In this document: one piece after another, positions 42,293 through 50,441 of the stretch | Numbering within the stretch: the first letter of the stretch is position 1 | How the letters are laid out: each line of letters starts with the position of its first letter | Source: Falsiroseomonas sp051433195 | GTDB lineage: Bacteria > Pseudomonadota > Alphaproteobacteria > Acetobacterales > Acetobacteraceae | Length of the DNA stretch: 64,000 bases | NCBI RefSeq assembly: GCF_051433195.1 | Contig: NZ_JBHMFT010000005.1 | Location: 228,636-292,635, forward strand | Reading direction: 5' to 3' | The notes under the pieces: model-generated | Databases searched by the model: none | What the model saw: the letters and a program-made list of their open reading frames with translations, nothing else | What the model was told of the DNA's origin: nothing | Made by a program: the position numbers and the translations under genes

Positions 42293-43927
42293 TCAGCCTT
42301 GCAGGCGGTGGATCTCCGCGATCATCGCGGCAGTCGCCGCATCGCCAGCGGCAACCTTGCCCTCCAGCGCCGGCAGGATGCCGGAGGCGAGCTGCTTGCC
42401 GAGCTCGACGCCCCACTGGTCGAAGGGGTTGATGCCCCAGAAGGCGCCGAGGCAGGCGACCTTGTTCTCGTACAACGCGACCAGCGCGCCGAGCGTGGCC
42501 GGTGTCAGCGCCGGCAGCAGGATGCTGGTGCTGGGGCGGTCGCCCGGAAAAGTGCGATGCGGCGCCAGGCGGTCGATCTCGGCCGGGTCCATGCCGGCCT
42601 TCGCCATCTCCGCCCGCGCCTCCGCCTCCCCCCGGCCGCGCGCCAGGGCCTCGGCCTGGGCCAGGGCGTTGGCGAGCAGGATGCGGTGGCTGGCGGCATG
42701 CGCGTGGTCGGGCCGCGCCACCAGCACGAAATCCACCGGCACCGGCGTGGTGCCCTGGTGGATCAGTTGCAGGAAGGAATGCTGCGCGTTGGTGCCCGGC
42801 TCGCCGAACACCACCGGGCCGGTCGCATGGCCCACCGGCTGCCCATCCGTCGTCACGCGCTTGCCGAGGCTTTCCATCTCAAGCTGCTGCAGATGCGCGG
42901 CGAAGCGTGAAAGCCGTTCGTCATAGGGCAGCACGGCGCGGCTCGGGTAGCCGAGGCCGTTGACGTGCCAGACCTCGGTCGCCGCCAGCAGCAGCGGCAG
43001 GTTTTCCGCCTCCGGCGCCGACAGGAAGTGCTCGTCCATCTCCCGCGCGCCGGCCAGCAGGCCGGTGAAGGCCTCCAGCCCGCAGGCCAGCGCGATGGAG
43101 AGGCCCACCGCGGACCACAGGCTGAACCGCCCGCCGACCCATTCGGCGAAACCGAAGACCCGCTCGGGCGCGATGCCGAAGGCCGCCGTCGCGGGCAGGT
43201 TGGTGGACAGCGCCGCCAGGTGCCGCGGCGCCGCGTCTTCGCCCAGGGCCTGCGCCAGCCAGGCCTTCACGAGTTGCGCATTCGCCATCGTCTCCTGCGT
43301 CGTGAAGGTCTTCGACGCCACCAGCACCAGCGTGCGGCGCGGGGCGAGCGTGGGTCGCAGCGCCTCCCACGCATGGGCATCGACATTGGCCAGGTAGTGC
43401 GCCCGCATCGGCATCCCGGCCCGCCACAGGGCGCGTGTCACCATCGCCGGTCCGAGGTCGGACCCGCCGATGCCGATGTTCACCACATCGGTGAAGCGGT
43501 CTCCGCCGGCGCCGAGGATGCGGCCGGCATGGACGTCCTGCACGAAGGCGGACATGGCGGCGAGAGTGGCGTGCACGGAAGCGGAGGCGTCCTCGCCACC
43601 GGTGCGGAAGTGGCCCGCGGGTGCGCGCAGCGCCATGTGCAGCGCCGCGCGACGCTCCGTGCCGTTCACCTCCTCGCCGGCCGCCATGGCATCGCGGAAG
43701 GCCGGCACGCCGCGCGCGCGGGCCAGGTCCAGCAGCGCCGCCAGGACGGGTTCCGTGAGCGAGGTGCGCGACAGGTCCAGCAGCAGCCCGGCAGCGCGGA
43801 AGGACAGGCGGCGGGCGCGGTCCGGATCAGCCTCGAGCCGGGACCGGATGGCGCCGGCGCCGGGCTGGCGTGCCAGCGTCGCCAGCTTCTCCCACGGGCC
43901 CTCCCAGGCTGCACCTGCCAGCGTCAT
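42293..43927 (-). CDS. pgi: Glucose-6-phosphate isomerase
   Basis: A 544-residue PGI. Signature 1, a DTTEGRISLWS-like segment, appears as FAEWVGGRFSLWSAVGLSIAL, and the second signature as GINPFDQWGVELGKQLA. NIGIGGSDLGPAMV, SKTFTTQETMANA and the catalytic ESLGKRVTTDGQPVGHATGPVVFGEPGTNAQHSFLQLIHQGT are intact. It interconverts glucose-6-phosphate and fructose-6-phosphate in the cytoplasm. GGGGAGAAAGTC precedes the ATG. It is monocistronic, divergent from a hybrid kinase across a 225-bp gap in which no clear operator was seen. Confidence 0.96.
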   Translation of the reverse strand: MTLAGAAWEGPWEKLATLARQPGAGAIRSRLEADPDRARRLSFRAAGLLLDLSRTSLTEPVLAALLDLARARGVPAFRDAMAAGEEVNGTERRAALHMALRAPAGHFRTGGEDASASVHATLAAMSAFVQDVHAGRILGAGGDRFTDVVNIGIGGSDLGPAMVTRALWRAGMPMRAHYLANVDAHAWEALRPTLAPRRTLVLVASKTFTTQETMANAQLVKAWLAQALGEDAAPRHLAALSTNLPATAAFGIAPERVFGFAEWVGGRFSLWSAVGLSIALACGLEAFTGLLAGAREMDEHFLSAPEAENLPLLLAATEVWHVNGLGYPSRAVLPYDERLSRFAAHLQQLEMESLGKRVTTDGQPVGHATGPVVFGEPGTNAQHSFLQLIHQGTTPVPVDFVLVARPDHAHAASHRILLANALAQAEALARGRGEAEARAEMAKAGMDPAEIDRLAPHRTFPGDRPSTSILLPALTPATLGALVALYENKVACLGAFWGINPFDQWGVELGKQLASGILPALEGKVAAGDAATAAMIAEIHRLQG

Positions 43928-44152
43928 GACTTTCTCCCCATGGAAACGATCGGCGCGACAAAATGCGCCGGGTGGGCAATGATGCGCAAAGCGTCGCCGC
44001 CCGGGCCTCGCCGGATCGCAGGGTTCGGCGTTTTGTTGCGCGGCCGGCGACACGTGCATGAAACACGGGCAGGTCCAGGATACCGCCCGGCGAGGGGGCT
44101 GCGAAGGGACGCGGTGGAAAGGTTGAGGGACCAGTCCGGGGCGAGGCATTCC

Positions 44153-47100
44153 ATGGGGCTGCCGGCGCGCGGCAACGGCGGACGCTGGCTGGCGCTCAGC
44201 CTGGCGGCCTTCGCGCTGATCGCCGGCTGGCTGTTCCTGGCCGCGACCCTGGCCGATCGCCGCGCCACCCTCGCCCAGGGCTGGAGCGCGGCCGAGAACA
44301 CCGCCGCCCTGCTCGCCCAGCATGCCGACCGGGTGCTGCGCTTCGCCGAGTTGACCACCGGGCGGGTCGCGCAGCTTGCCGCCGATGCGCCGCTGGAGAC
44401 GCTGCGCGAGGAAGGCTGGGAGGAGTTGGCCCGGCTGGCCCAGGGCGTGCCGGAGGTGCATGCCATCTGGGTGGTGGATGCCGCCGGGCGGCTGGTGGTG
44501 AACAGCCTGGACCGCCGGCTGCACGGCGCCTCGCTCGCACACCAGCCGTATTTCGAGCCGCTGCGCGCCGGCGCCGCCGGGCACCTGACCGGGCTGCTGC
44601 ATGGAGCACCCGTCGGTGGCTGGTTCTTTGCCTGGGGCCGGCCGTTGCAGGACGAAGCGGGTCGTTTCCAGGGCGCGGTGGTGGCGGCCATTGCGGCGGA
44701 GGAACTCGGCCAGTTGATGGAGGGACTCGCGCTGGGGCCTGGCGCCTTGCTGCAACTCGATCGGCTGGATGGCGCGCGGGTGATGCGCTGGCCGCTTTCC
44801 GCTGGCGACCCGGCCTCCGACCCGCAACGCCCGCTGGAGGGCGCCGCGGGGATGCGGGAGGAGGTGGACGCGGCGGGGACCGAGCGGCTGCTGGCCTGGC
44901 GAATGGCGCCGGGGATGCCGGTGGTGGCCTCCGCCGCCATTTCGCGCGCCCAGGTGCTGGCGCCATTCCGCGGCCGGCTGCTGCGCAACGGCCTGATCTT
45001 CGTCGTGTCGGCGGCGCTCGGGGTGCTGCTCGGCCTGGCGGCGCTGCGGGCGGAAGGGCGGGAACGCGCGGCGCGGCATTCGGCGGAGGAACGCGGCACC
45101 GCGCTGGCCGCGGCCCTGGCGGAACGCGAGGAATTGCTGGCCTCGGTGCAGGAAGGCGAGGCGCGGCTGCGGCTGGCGCAGCAGGCCGGGCGCATCGGGT
45201 TGTGGGACTGGGACCTGCGCGACGGCCGGCTTGCCCTGGTCGGCGACGTCTTCGGCGAATGGGGCCTGCGGTCCCGCCGCCGCATCACCGCTCGCGCCGC
45301 GCTGCGCGGGGTCCGCGCCGAGGACCGGCTGGGCCTCGCCGCCGCGCTGGCCGCCGCGGTGCGGGGCGAGATTCCGCTGGAGGCGGAGTTCCGCCTCGCC
45401 CATGCGGAGACTTCGGATGGCCCGGAACGCTGGGTCGGGGTGCGGGCGGAGGTGCGGCGCGGCATGGATGGCCAGCCGCGCCGGATGCTCGGCATCGCGC
45501 TGGATGTGACCGACCGCCGCCTGAAGGCGGAGGCGCTGGAGGTGGCCAATGCCACGCTGGAACGCCGCGTCGCCGAGCGCACCGGCGCGCTGGCCGATGC
45601 CAGTGCCCGGCTGCGGGAGGGCGAGGCGCGGTTCCGCGGCATCTTCGACGCCACCTTCCAGTTCATCGGCCTGCTGTCGCCGGACGGCACGCTGCTGGAG
45701 GCGAACGAGGCGATGCTGCGGCTGGGCGGCGTGCGGGCGGAGGAGGTGATCGGCCGGCCCTACTGGGATGCGCCCTGGTGGCCGGAGGATGCGGCGCTGC
45801 GCGGCCTGGTGCGCGAGGCCGTGGCGCTGGCGGCGGGCGGGCAGTTCATCCGCCGCGAACTGGCGATGCGGGCGGCCGATGGCCAGCCGCTCGCCATCGA
45901 CTTCTCGATCAAGCCGGTGCGCGACGAGGACGGGCTGGTGTCCCTGCTGGTGCCGGAGGCGCGCGACGTCTCCAGCCTCAAGGCGGCGCAGGCACAGCTG
46001 CTGGAGGCGCAGAAGATGGAGGTGCTGGGCCGCCTGACCGGCGGCGTGGCGCATGACTTCAACAACCTGCTGATGACGGTGCTGGGCAATCTCGGCCTAG
46101 CCCGCAAGCGGCTGGGGGAGGCTGCCACGCCGCAGCTCCTGCGCCACCTGGATGCCGCGGCGCTGGGCGCGGAGCGTGGTGCGCAACTGACGCAGCGGCT
46201 GCTGGCCTTCGCCCGGCGGCAGGATCTGAAGCCCGCCGCGGTGGACCTGGCGCAACTGCTGGCGGGGTTGCACGAATTGCTGGCGCAATCCGCCGGGCCG
46301 CGGGTGCAGGTGAAGCTGGAAACACCTGACGGGCTGCCGGCCGCGATGGTGGACCCGCATGCGCTGGAACTGGCGCTGATGAACCTGGTGGTGAACGCCC
46401 GCGACGCGATGCCGGAGGGCGGACGCATCCTGGTGCGGCTCGACCAGCGGACCCTGCCCCAGGCTGCCGCAGCAGGGAACGCCGGGCCCGCCGGTACCAG
46501 CCCGAGCCTGGGGGCCGGCGAATACCTCTGCATCGCCGTCACCGATCCAGGCCAGGGCATGGATGCCGCGACGCTGGCGCGCGCCGTGGAGCCGTTCTTT
46601 TCCACCAAGGGGCCGGGCCAGGGCACCGGGCTCGGCCTGTCCATGGTGCATGGGCTGGCGCTGCAATCCGGCGGCGCGCTGCAGATCGACAGCGCGCCGG
46701 GGCGCGGCACCGTGGTGACGCTGTGGCTGCCGGTCTCGGCCGAGGCGGCAGCCGCGGTTGCCGGATCGGCGGATGAGGTGGCCGTGCCGCGGGGTCAGGG
46801 GCGCGTGCTGCTGGTGGACGACGAGGCGATGGTGCTGGAAGGCACGGCGGCGATGCTGTCCGACCTGGGCTACGAGGTGCAGGTGGCTCCATCGGCGGAA
46901 GCTGCGCTGGCCCTGCTGCATGCCGGCCCCGCACCGGCCGCCGTGGTCACCGACCATGCGATGCCCGGCATGACCGGCGCCGAATTCGCGGCAGTGCTGG
47001 CGCGGGACATGCCGGGGCTGCCGGTGGTCCTGGCGACCGGCCATGCCGGGCCATGGAACGATGCGGAGGGGCCGCCGCGGCTGGCGAAGCCCTATTCGCA

Positions 47101-47155
47101 GGCACAGTTGGCGCGTGCGCTGGCGGATGTGCAGCAGCGGCGGGCGGCCGAATAG
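44153..47155 (+). CDS. Hybrid sensor histidine kinase with two PAS domains and a receiver
   Basis: A 1000-residue membrane kinase. Helices near 12-31 and 280-300 flank a Cache-like periplasmic sensor. Two PAS domains follow, near 345-450 (RIGLWDWDLRDGRL) and 500-620 (FIGLLSPDGTLLEANEAMLRLGG), then HisKA with the phospho-His in VAHDFNNLLMTVLGNL. The HATPase has NLVVNARDAMPEGG and GTGLGLSMVHG, and a C-terminal receiver (VLLVDDEAMVLEGTAAML) has phospho-Asp in VVTDHAMPG. Receiver-tailed kinases of this type usually feed a phosphorelay. No cognate regulator is adjacent. Its TAG stop touches the convergent gene's stop (TAGCTA). Confidence 0.92.
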   Translation: MGLPARGNGGRWLALSLAAFALIAGWLFLAATLADRRATLAQGWSAAENTAALLAQHADRVLRFAELTTGRVAQLAADAPLETLREEGWEELARLAQGVPEVHAIWVVDAAGRLVVNSLDRRLHGASLAHQPYFEPLRAGAAGHLTGLLHGAPVGGWFFAWGRPLQDEAGRFQGAVVAAIAAEELGQLMEGLALGPGALLQLDRLDGARVMRWPLSAGDPASDPQRPLEGAAGMREEVDAAGTERLLAWRMAPGMPVVASAAISRAQVLAPFRGRLLRNGLIFVVSAALGVLLGLAALRAEGRERAARHSAEERGTALAAALAEREELLASVQEGEARLRLAQQAGRIGLWDWDLRDGRLALVGDVFGEWGLRSRRRITARAALRGVRAEDRLGLAAALAAAVRGEIPLEAEFRLAHAETSDGPERWVGVRAEVRRGMDGQPRRMLGIALDVTDRRLKAEALEVANATLERRVAERTGALADASARLREGEARFRGIFDATFQFIGLLSPDGTLLEANEAMLRLGGVRAEEVIGRPYWDAPWWPEDAALRGLVREAVALAAGGQFIRRELAMRAADGQPLAIDFSIKPVRDEDGLVSLLVPEARDVSSLKAAQAQLLEAQKMEVLGRLTGGVAHDFNNLLMTVLGNLGLARKRLGEAATPQLLRHLDAAALGAERGAQLTQRLLAFARRQDLKPAAVDLAQLLAGLHELLAQSAGPRVQVKLETPDGLPAAMVDPHALELALMNLVVNARDAMPEGGRILVRLDQRTLPQAAAAGNAGPAGTSPSLGAGEYLCIAVTDPGQGMDAATLARAVEPFFSTKGPGQGTGLGLSMVHGLALQSGGALQIDSAPGRGTVVTLWLPVSAEAAAAVAGSADEVAVPRGQGRVLLVDDEAMVLEGTAAMLSDLGYEVQVAPSAEAALALLHAGPAPAAVVTDHAMPGMTGAEFAAVLARDMPGLPVVLATGHAGPWNDAEGPPRLAKPYSQAQLARALADVQQRRAAE

Positions 47156-47518
47156 CTATTCCGCGACCTGCCCCGCCAGCCGCCTCGGTGCCACGAGCCG
47201 GTAGCTGCGCCGAACCAGGGCCGCCGCCTCCGCCCAATCCGTCGAACCTTCCAGCCGCAGCGCCACCCATCCCCTGTGGCCGAGGTAGGGCGGCCGGAAG
47301 AACCGCTCCGGCGCCGCTTCCAGCAGAAGCTGCTGGCTGCCCGGCGGCGCCTTGAACCACGCGGCCGGGCCATCCTCCGCCGTCTGCACCATGGCGAAGA
47401 TCCGGTTGCGCACGCGGAAGGTCGGGTGGTCCCAGGTCTCCACCTCCGCCGCCTCCGGCAGGGCGAGGCAGATGCGGCGGAGCCGGGCGATGGCGCGCGG
47501 GCGGGATGGGTGCGGCAT
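47156..47518 (-). CDS. MmcQ/YjbR family protein
   Basis: A 120-residue protein with the YjbR fold. LRRICLALPEAAEVETWDHPTFRVRNRIFAM and WVALRLEGSTDWAEAAALVRRSYRLVAPRRLA match the family, whose members are small cytoplasmic proteins with a double wing-like architecture. Some annotations call them DNA-binding, but their role is not established. It is convergent with the kinase gene and divergent from the exported protein gene downstream. Confidence 0.85.
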   Translation of the reverse strand: MPHPSRPRAIARLRRICLALPEAAEVETWDHPTFRVRNRIFAMVQTAEDGPAAWFKAPPGSQQLLLEAAPERFFRPPYLGHRGWVALRLEGSTDWAEAAALVRRSYRLVAPRRLAGQVAE

Positions 47519-47628
47519 CCGCCGAGGCTACCGCGGCAGGTCGCGCGTTTCGCCAGGTTTCGCGCGGCTTGACCTGGCCCGGGCGGGCGGGAGAGCCTGC
47601 CCGGCCGGCACCACGAGGGGACCCATCC

Positions 47629-48258
47629 ATGAAGCGCCCGCAGCTGATCGCCTCCGCCCTGGCGGTGGCCGCGCCGATGTTCGCCGGTGCGGCCGCGGCG
47701 CAGGACCGCCCGCCGCTGTTCCCGACGCGCGATGTCAGCGTCGCCTACCGCGTGACCGAGACGCAGGGCCGGCCTGCCGGCCAGCCGGCGCTGCCGGGGA
47801 TGACGCTGTCCTGGCTCGCCGCCGCGCAGACCATGCGGGTGGATCTGGCCGGCATGGGCTGGATGGTGGCCGACCACCGGGCGCAGCGCGGCTTCATGGT
47901 GATGGAGCAGATGCGCATGGTGATGAACATCCCGATGGACCAGGTGGCCAAGCACACCGGCATGTCGCCCACCGCGCGGTTCCGCCGCACCGGCAGTGCC
48001 ACCGTCGCCGGGCATGGCTGCACGGTGTGGAACTTCGAGGACGGCACCGACCGCGGCACCGCCTGCATCACCACGGATGGCGTGATGCTGCGCGCCCAGG
48101 GCAGCGCGCAGGGCCAATCGGGCAGCATGGAGGCGACGCAGGTGACCTATGGCACGCAGGACCCGGCCCGTTTCCGGGTGCCCGCCGGCTACCAGACCAT
48201 GCAGATGCCGCAAGGCATGCCGAACATCCCGGGACTTACAGGCGCGCCGCGCCGCTAG
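47629..48258 (+). CDS. Exported Met-rich protein of unknown function
   Basis: A 209-residue protein with a signal peptide (MKRPQLIASALAVAAPMFAGAAAAQ). The mature part has a two-beta-sheet look: DVSVAYRVTETQG, MRVDLAGMGWMVADHR, and a single pair of Cys (GHGCTVWNF, GTACITTDG) that could form a disulfide. Met is unusually frequent in 80-115 (MVMEQMRMVMNIPMDQ) and near the end. The layout recalls DUF4412-like periplasmic proteins, but I do not identify it. GAGGGGACCCATCC precedes the ATG. The TAG stop is formed by element copy 3. Confidence 0.65.
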   Translation: MKRPQLIASALAVAAPMFAGAAAAQDRPPLFPTRDVSVAYRVTETQGRPAGQPALPGMTLSWLAAAQTMRVDLAGMGWMVADHRAQRGFMVMEQMRMVMNIPMDQVAKHTGMSPTARFRRTGSATVAGHGCTVWNFEDGTDRGTACITTDGVMLRAQGSAQGQSGSMEATQVTYGTQDPARFRVPAGYQTMQMPQGMPNIPGLTGAPRR

Positions 48259-48361
48259 AGCATTTTCAAGTCAGGCGGATACGCCTGACGGCTCGGAAAA
48301 TGCGCCAAATCAACAGCTAGGGCCGTTTCACCTGTGCATGGCGCAGGTGAAACGGCCCTAG
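48255..48361 (+). repeat. 107-bp CTAG two-hairpin element, copy 3 (subtype A)
   Basis: It begins CTAGAGC. Stem 1 is GCATTTTC (element bases 6-13) with GAAAATGC (42-49), enclosing a second stem GTCAGGCG/CGCCTGAC. The linker is GCCAAATCAACAG. Stem 2 is an 18-bp perfect pair starting CTAGGGCCGTTTCACCTG around TGCATGGCG, ending CTAG. The left TAG stops the plus-strand exported-protein gene, and the right one stops the minus-strand dehydrogenase. Copy 4 is its inverted duplicate, with 106 of 107 bases identical. Confidence 0.9.
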
Positions 48362-49404
48362 ATTTCGACCGCGACGCCCAGCTTCCGCGCCGCGTCCTTC
48401 AGCCCCGCCACGATGGCCGGCGAGAGCCTCACGCCGTCCCGCAGCGCCTCCCGGCGATGCGCCAGGCCGGATTCGCCGGGCAGGCGCACCCGCGCCACCC
48501 CCGGCCGCGGGGTTGCCGCGCGGCAGGCGGCGGCGGTGTGGCTGGTCTGCCGGCGGAAGGCGTCGATCCCGGCGAAGGCCTCCGGGTCGTACAGTTGCAG
48601 CAGCACGGAGGCGGTCCAGCCGCTCGGCCGGTCGGCGCGGCCATAGCCGGACAGGCCCTGGGTCAGCGCCTCGTTCATCAGCGCCCAGGCATAGCCCTTC
48701 TGGCCATGGTCCTGCCCGCCGGCCGGCAGCAGCGTGCCGCCCCGGGTCAGCACGGCCGGGTCGGTGGAGGCGCGGCCCTCGGCGTCCTGCACCCAGGCAT
48801 GCGGGAACTGCCCGCCTTCCTTCTGCAGGCGCCCGGCCATGTTGATGGTGGTGATGGAGGCGCTGACATCCATCAGGATGGGCTCGCCGTCGGTCGGGAT
48901 GCCGGCCGCCACCGGGTCCGGCGCCAGCACGCCGGTGATCGCCCCGAAGGGGGCCACCGCCGCGGCGGCGGAGGCGGAGGAGGACAGCACCAGCATGAAG
49001 CCGCGCTCCGTCGCGCGTGTCAGGTAGGTTGCGAGGCAGCCGATGTGGTGGCTGTCGCCGATGGCGACCGTCACGGTGCCGTATGTGCCGACGCGGTCCA
49101 GCGCCAGGTCCAGCGCGCGGTGCACCAGCCAGGGGCCAGGCAGGCGGCGGCCGTTCCAGGTGACGCAGGCGCCGCGGTCGCGCAGCACCTCCGGCTCGCC
49201 TTCCGTCGCCATGCCGCCATTGCCCATGTCCTCGAGGTAGCGCGGCAGCAGCGCCAGGCCGTGGGTCGCATGGCCGAGCAGGTCCGCTTCCACCAGCGTG
49301 CGGGCGACGGCGCCGGCCTTCGGCGCGTCCAGCCCGGCGGCGCGGCACAGCGCCTCGGCCGAGGCAATCAGGCGCGCCGGGTCGTGGCGGGTGGCGTCGG
49401 ACAT
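48358..49404 (-). CDS. Malate/L-lactate dehydrogenase-family (Ldh2) oxidoreductase, possibly ureidoglycolate dehydrogenase-like
   Basis: A 348-residue NAD(P)-dependent enzyme of the MDH/LDH-2 family, which includes AllD (ureidoglycolate dehydrogenase), YiaK and ComC. GHATHGLALLPRYLEDM, SHHIGCLATYLTRATERG, PFGAITGVLAPDPVAAGIPT and GGQDHGQKGYAWALMNEAL are family motifs; the His in SHHIG is the usual catalytic region. Nearby genes for allantoate-type amidohydrolase, PuuE-type deacetylase and isochorismatase-like hydrolase favour a ureide role, which is inference. Its TAG stop is the last CTAG of element copy 3. Confidence 0.85.
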   Translation of the reverse strand: MSDATRHDPARLIASAEALCRAAGLDAPKAGAVARTLVEADLLGHATHGLALLPRYLEDMGNGGMATEGEPEVLRDRGACVTWNGRRLPGPWLVHRALDLALDRVGTYGTVTVAIGDSHHIGCLATYLTRATERGFMLVLSSSASAAAAVAPFGAITGVLAPDPVAAGIPTDGEPILMDVSASITTINMAGRLQKEGGQFPHAWVQDAEGRASTDPAVLTRGGTLLPAGGQDHGQKGYAWALMNEALTQGLSGYGRADRPSGWTASVLLQLYDPEAFAGIDAFRRQTSHTAAACRAATPRPGVARVRLPGESGLAHRREALRDGVRLSPAIVAGLKDAARKLGVAVEI

Positions 49405-49561
49405 GGCAGGGGGTTCCCGGCGTGATGAAGCGGCACGCAGGGTATCGCGAAGCGCGCCGGCGCGTCGATGCGGGGGCGGCAACGCAAGGCAGCCCTGCGG
49501 CCAGGACAAATCCGCACAAATATCCGGTTTCAAGTCAACGGAAACTACGCCAAGAGCAATC

Positions 49562-49750
49562 ATGCTCGAACATTCCGACTGCAAAGTGCAACTTCTCGAG
49601 TCGCAAATCGACGCCATGCGGAAGATCATGACTGATCTGGCCCAGGCCTTCGACGAAGCGCTGCTTCTGCTGGAGCAGGACGCGCAGGAGACGGACCACC
49701 GGGCCGCGACGGACAGCGCGGCCGCGGAGGGAGACGCCGCCGCAGCCTGA
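49562..49750 (+). CDS. Small acidic, probably helical protein, function unknown
   Basis: A 62-residue open frame with a heptad-like first half (LLESQIDAMRKIMTDLAQAFDEALLLLEQD) suggesting a coiled coil, and an acidic Ala/Asp/Glu tail. The upstream stretch (49505-49560) is AT-richer than its surroundings and could carry a promoter, but the ribosome binding site is poor. It lies between the divergent dehydrogenase and the TRAP permease gene. I do not recognise it. Confidence 0.45.
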   Translation: MLEHSDCKVQLLESQIDAMRKIMTDLAQAFDEALLLLEQDAQETDHRAATDSAAAEGDAAAA

Positions 49751-49811
49751 GTCAGGCTGCCGGCTGGCACCGATGTTGCACAGCCGCCCGGGTCCTTGCA
49801 GCAAGGTGCCC

Positions 49812-50441
49812 ATGGCCGTCTCTCCCAGATCACCCGCCGGCGGCGCGTCCGGCGCCGGCAAATCCATCAACCCCGTGGCGGCGGGCGTCGCGCCCGTCAC
49901 CCGCTTCTTCAGCCTGCTCTGCGGCTGGTGGCTGCTGGGCTACAGCCTGCTGGTCTGCGCGGACCTGATCGCGCGGCGCTACCTCGGCGTGTCGCTGCAG
50001 GGCACGGACGAGATCGGCGGCTACACGCTGGCCGGGCTGGTCGCCTTCGGCTTCGCCCATACCCTCGTCGTGCGGCGGCATACGCGGATCGACCTGTTCC
50101 TGTCGCGCCTGCCCGCGGCCCCGCGCGCCGTGGCGCATGTGGTGGCCGCGCTCGCCATCGCCGCGCTCGCCGCCTTCGCCGCCAGCCGCGGCTGGGCGGA
50201 GATGTCCGACAGCATCGACTTCATGTCCGTCTCCACCAGCCCGTTGCAGGTGCCGCTGTGGATTCCGCAGGGCGTCTGGTTCGCGGGGCTTGCCCTGTTC
50301 GCCGCGGTCGCCGTGCTGCTCGCGCTGCACGCCGCATCCCTGCTGGCGCGCGGCCGGGTGAGGGAGGTGAATGCCTGGTATGGCCCGCCGACGGTGGATG
50401 AGGAAATCGCCGTCGAGACCGGCAAGGAGGCGCTGCGATGA
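49812..50441 (+). CDS. dctQ: TRAP transporter small permease (DctQ type)
   Basis: A 209-residue four-helix membrane protein. FSLLCGWWLLGYSLLVCADLIARRYLGVSLQGTDEIGGYTLAGLVAFGFAHTLVVRRHTRIDLFL is the conserved DctQ core (the RR-x-x-RID motif). It supports the large permease in sodium-dependent uptake of a carboxylate or related solute. The gene overlaps dctM by ATGA. The matching receptor is probably the DctP gene at 54.7-55.7 kb, on the other strand. Confidence 0.9.
   Translation: MAVSPRSPAGGASGAGKSINPVAAGVAPVTRFFSLLCGWWLLGYSLLVCADLIARRYLGVSLQGTDEIGGYTLAGLVAFGFAHTLVVRRHTRIDLFLSRLPAAPRAVAHVVAALAIAALAAFAASRGWAEMSDSIDFMSVSTSPLQVPLWIPQGVWFAGLALFAAVAVLLALHAASLLARGRVREVNAWYGPPTVDEEIAVETGKEALR

Noticed and set aside
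48259..48361. Open frames that end with the same peptide strings (such as a tail ending MRQINS or AQVKRP) near several genes
   Set aside because: These strings are translations of the 107-bp element in various frames, not a conserved protein domain. They were used instead as pointers to the repeat family.
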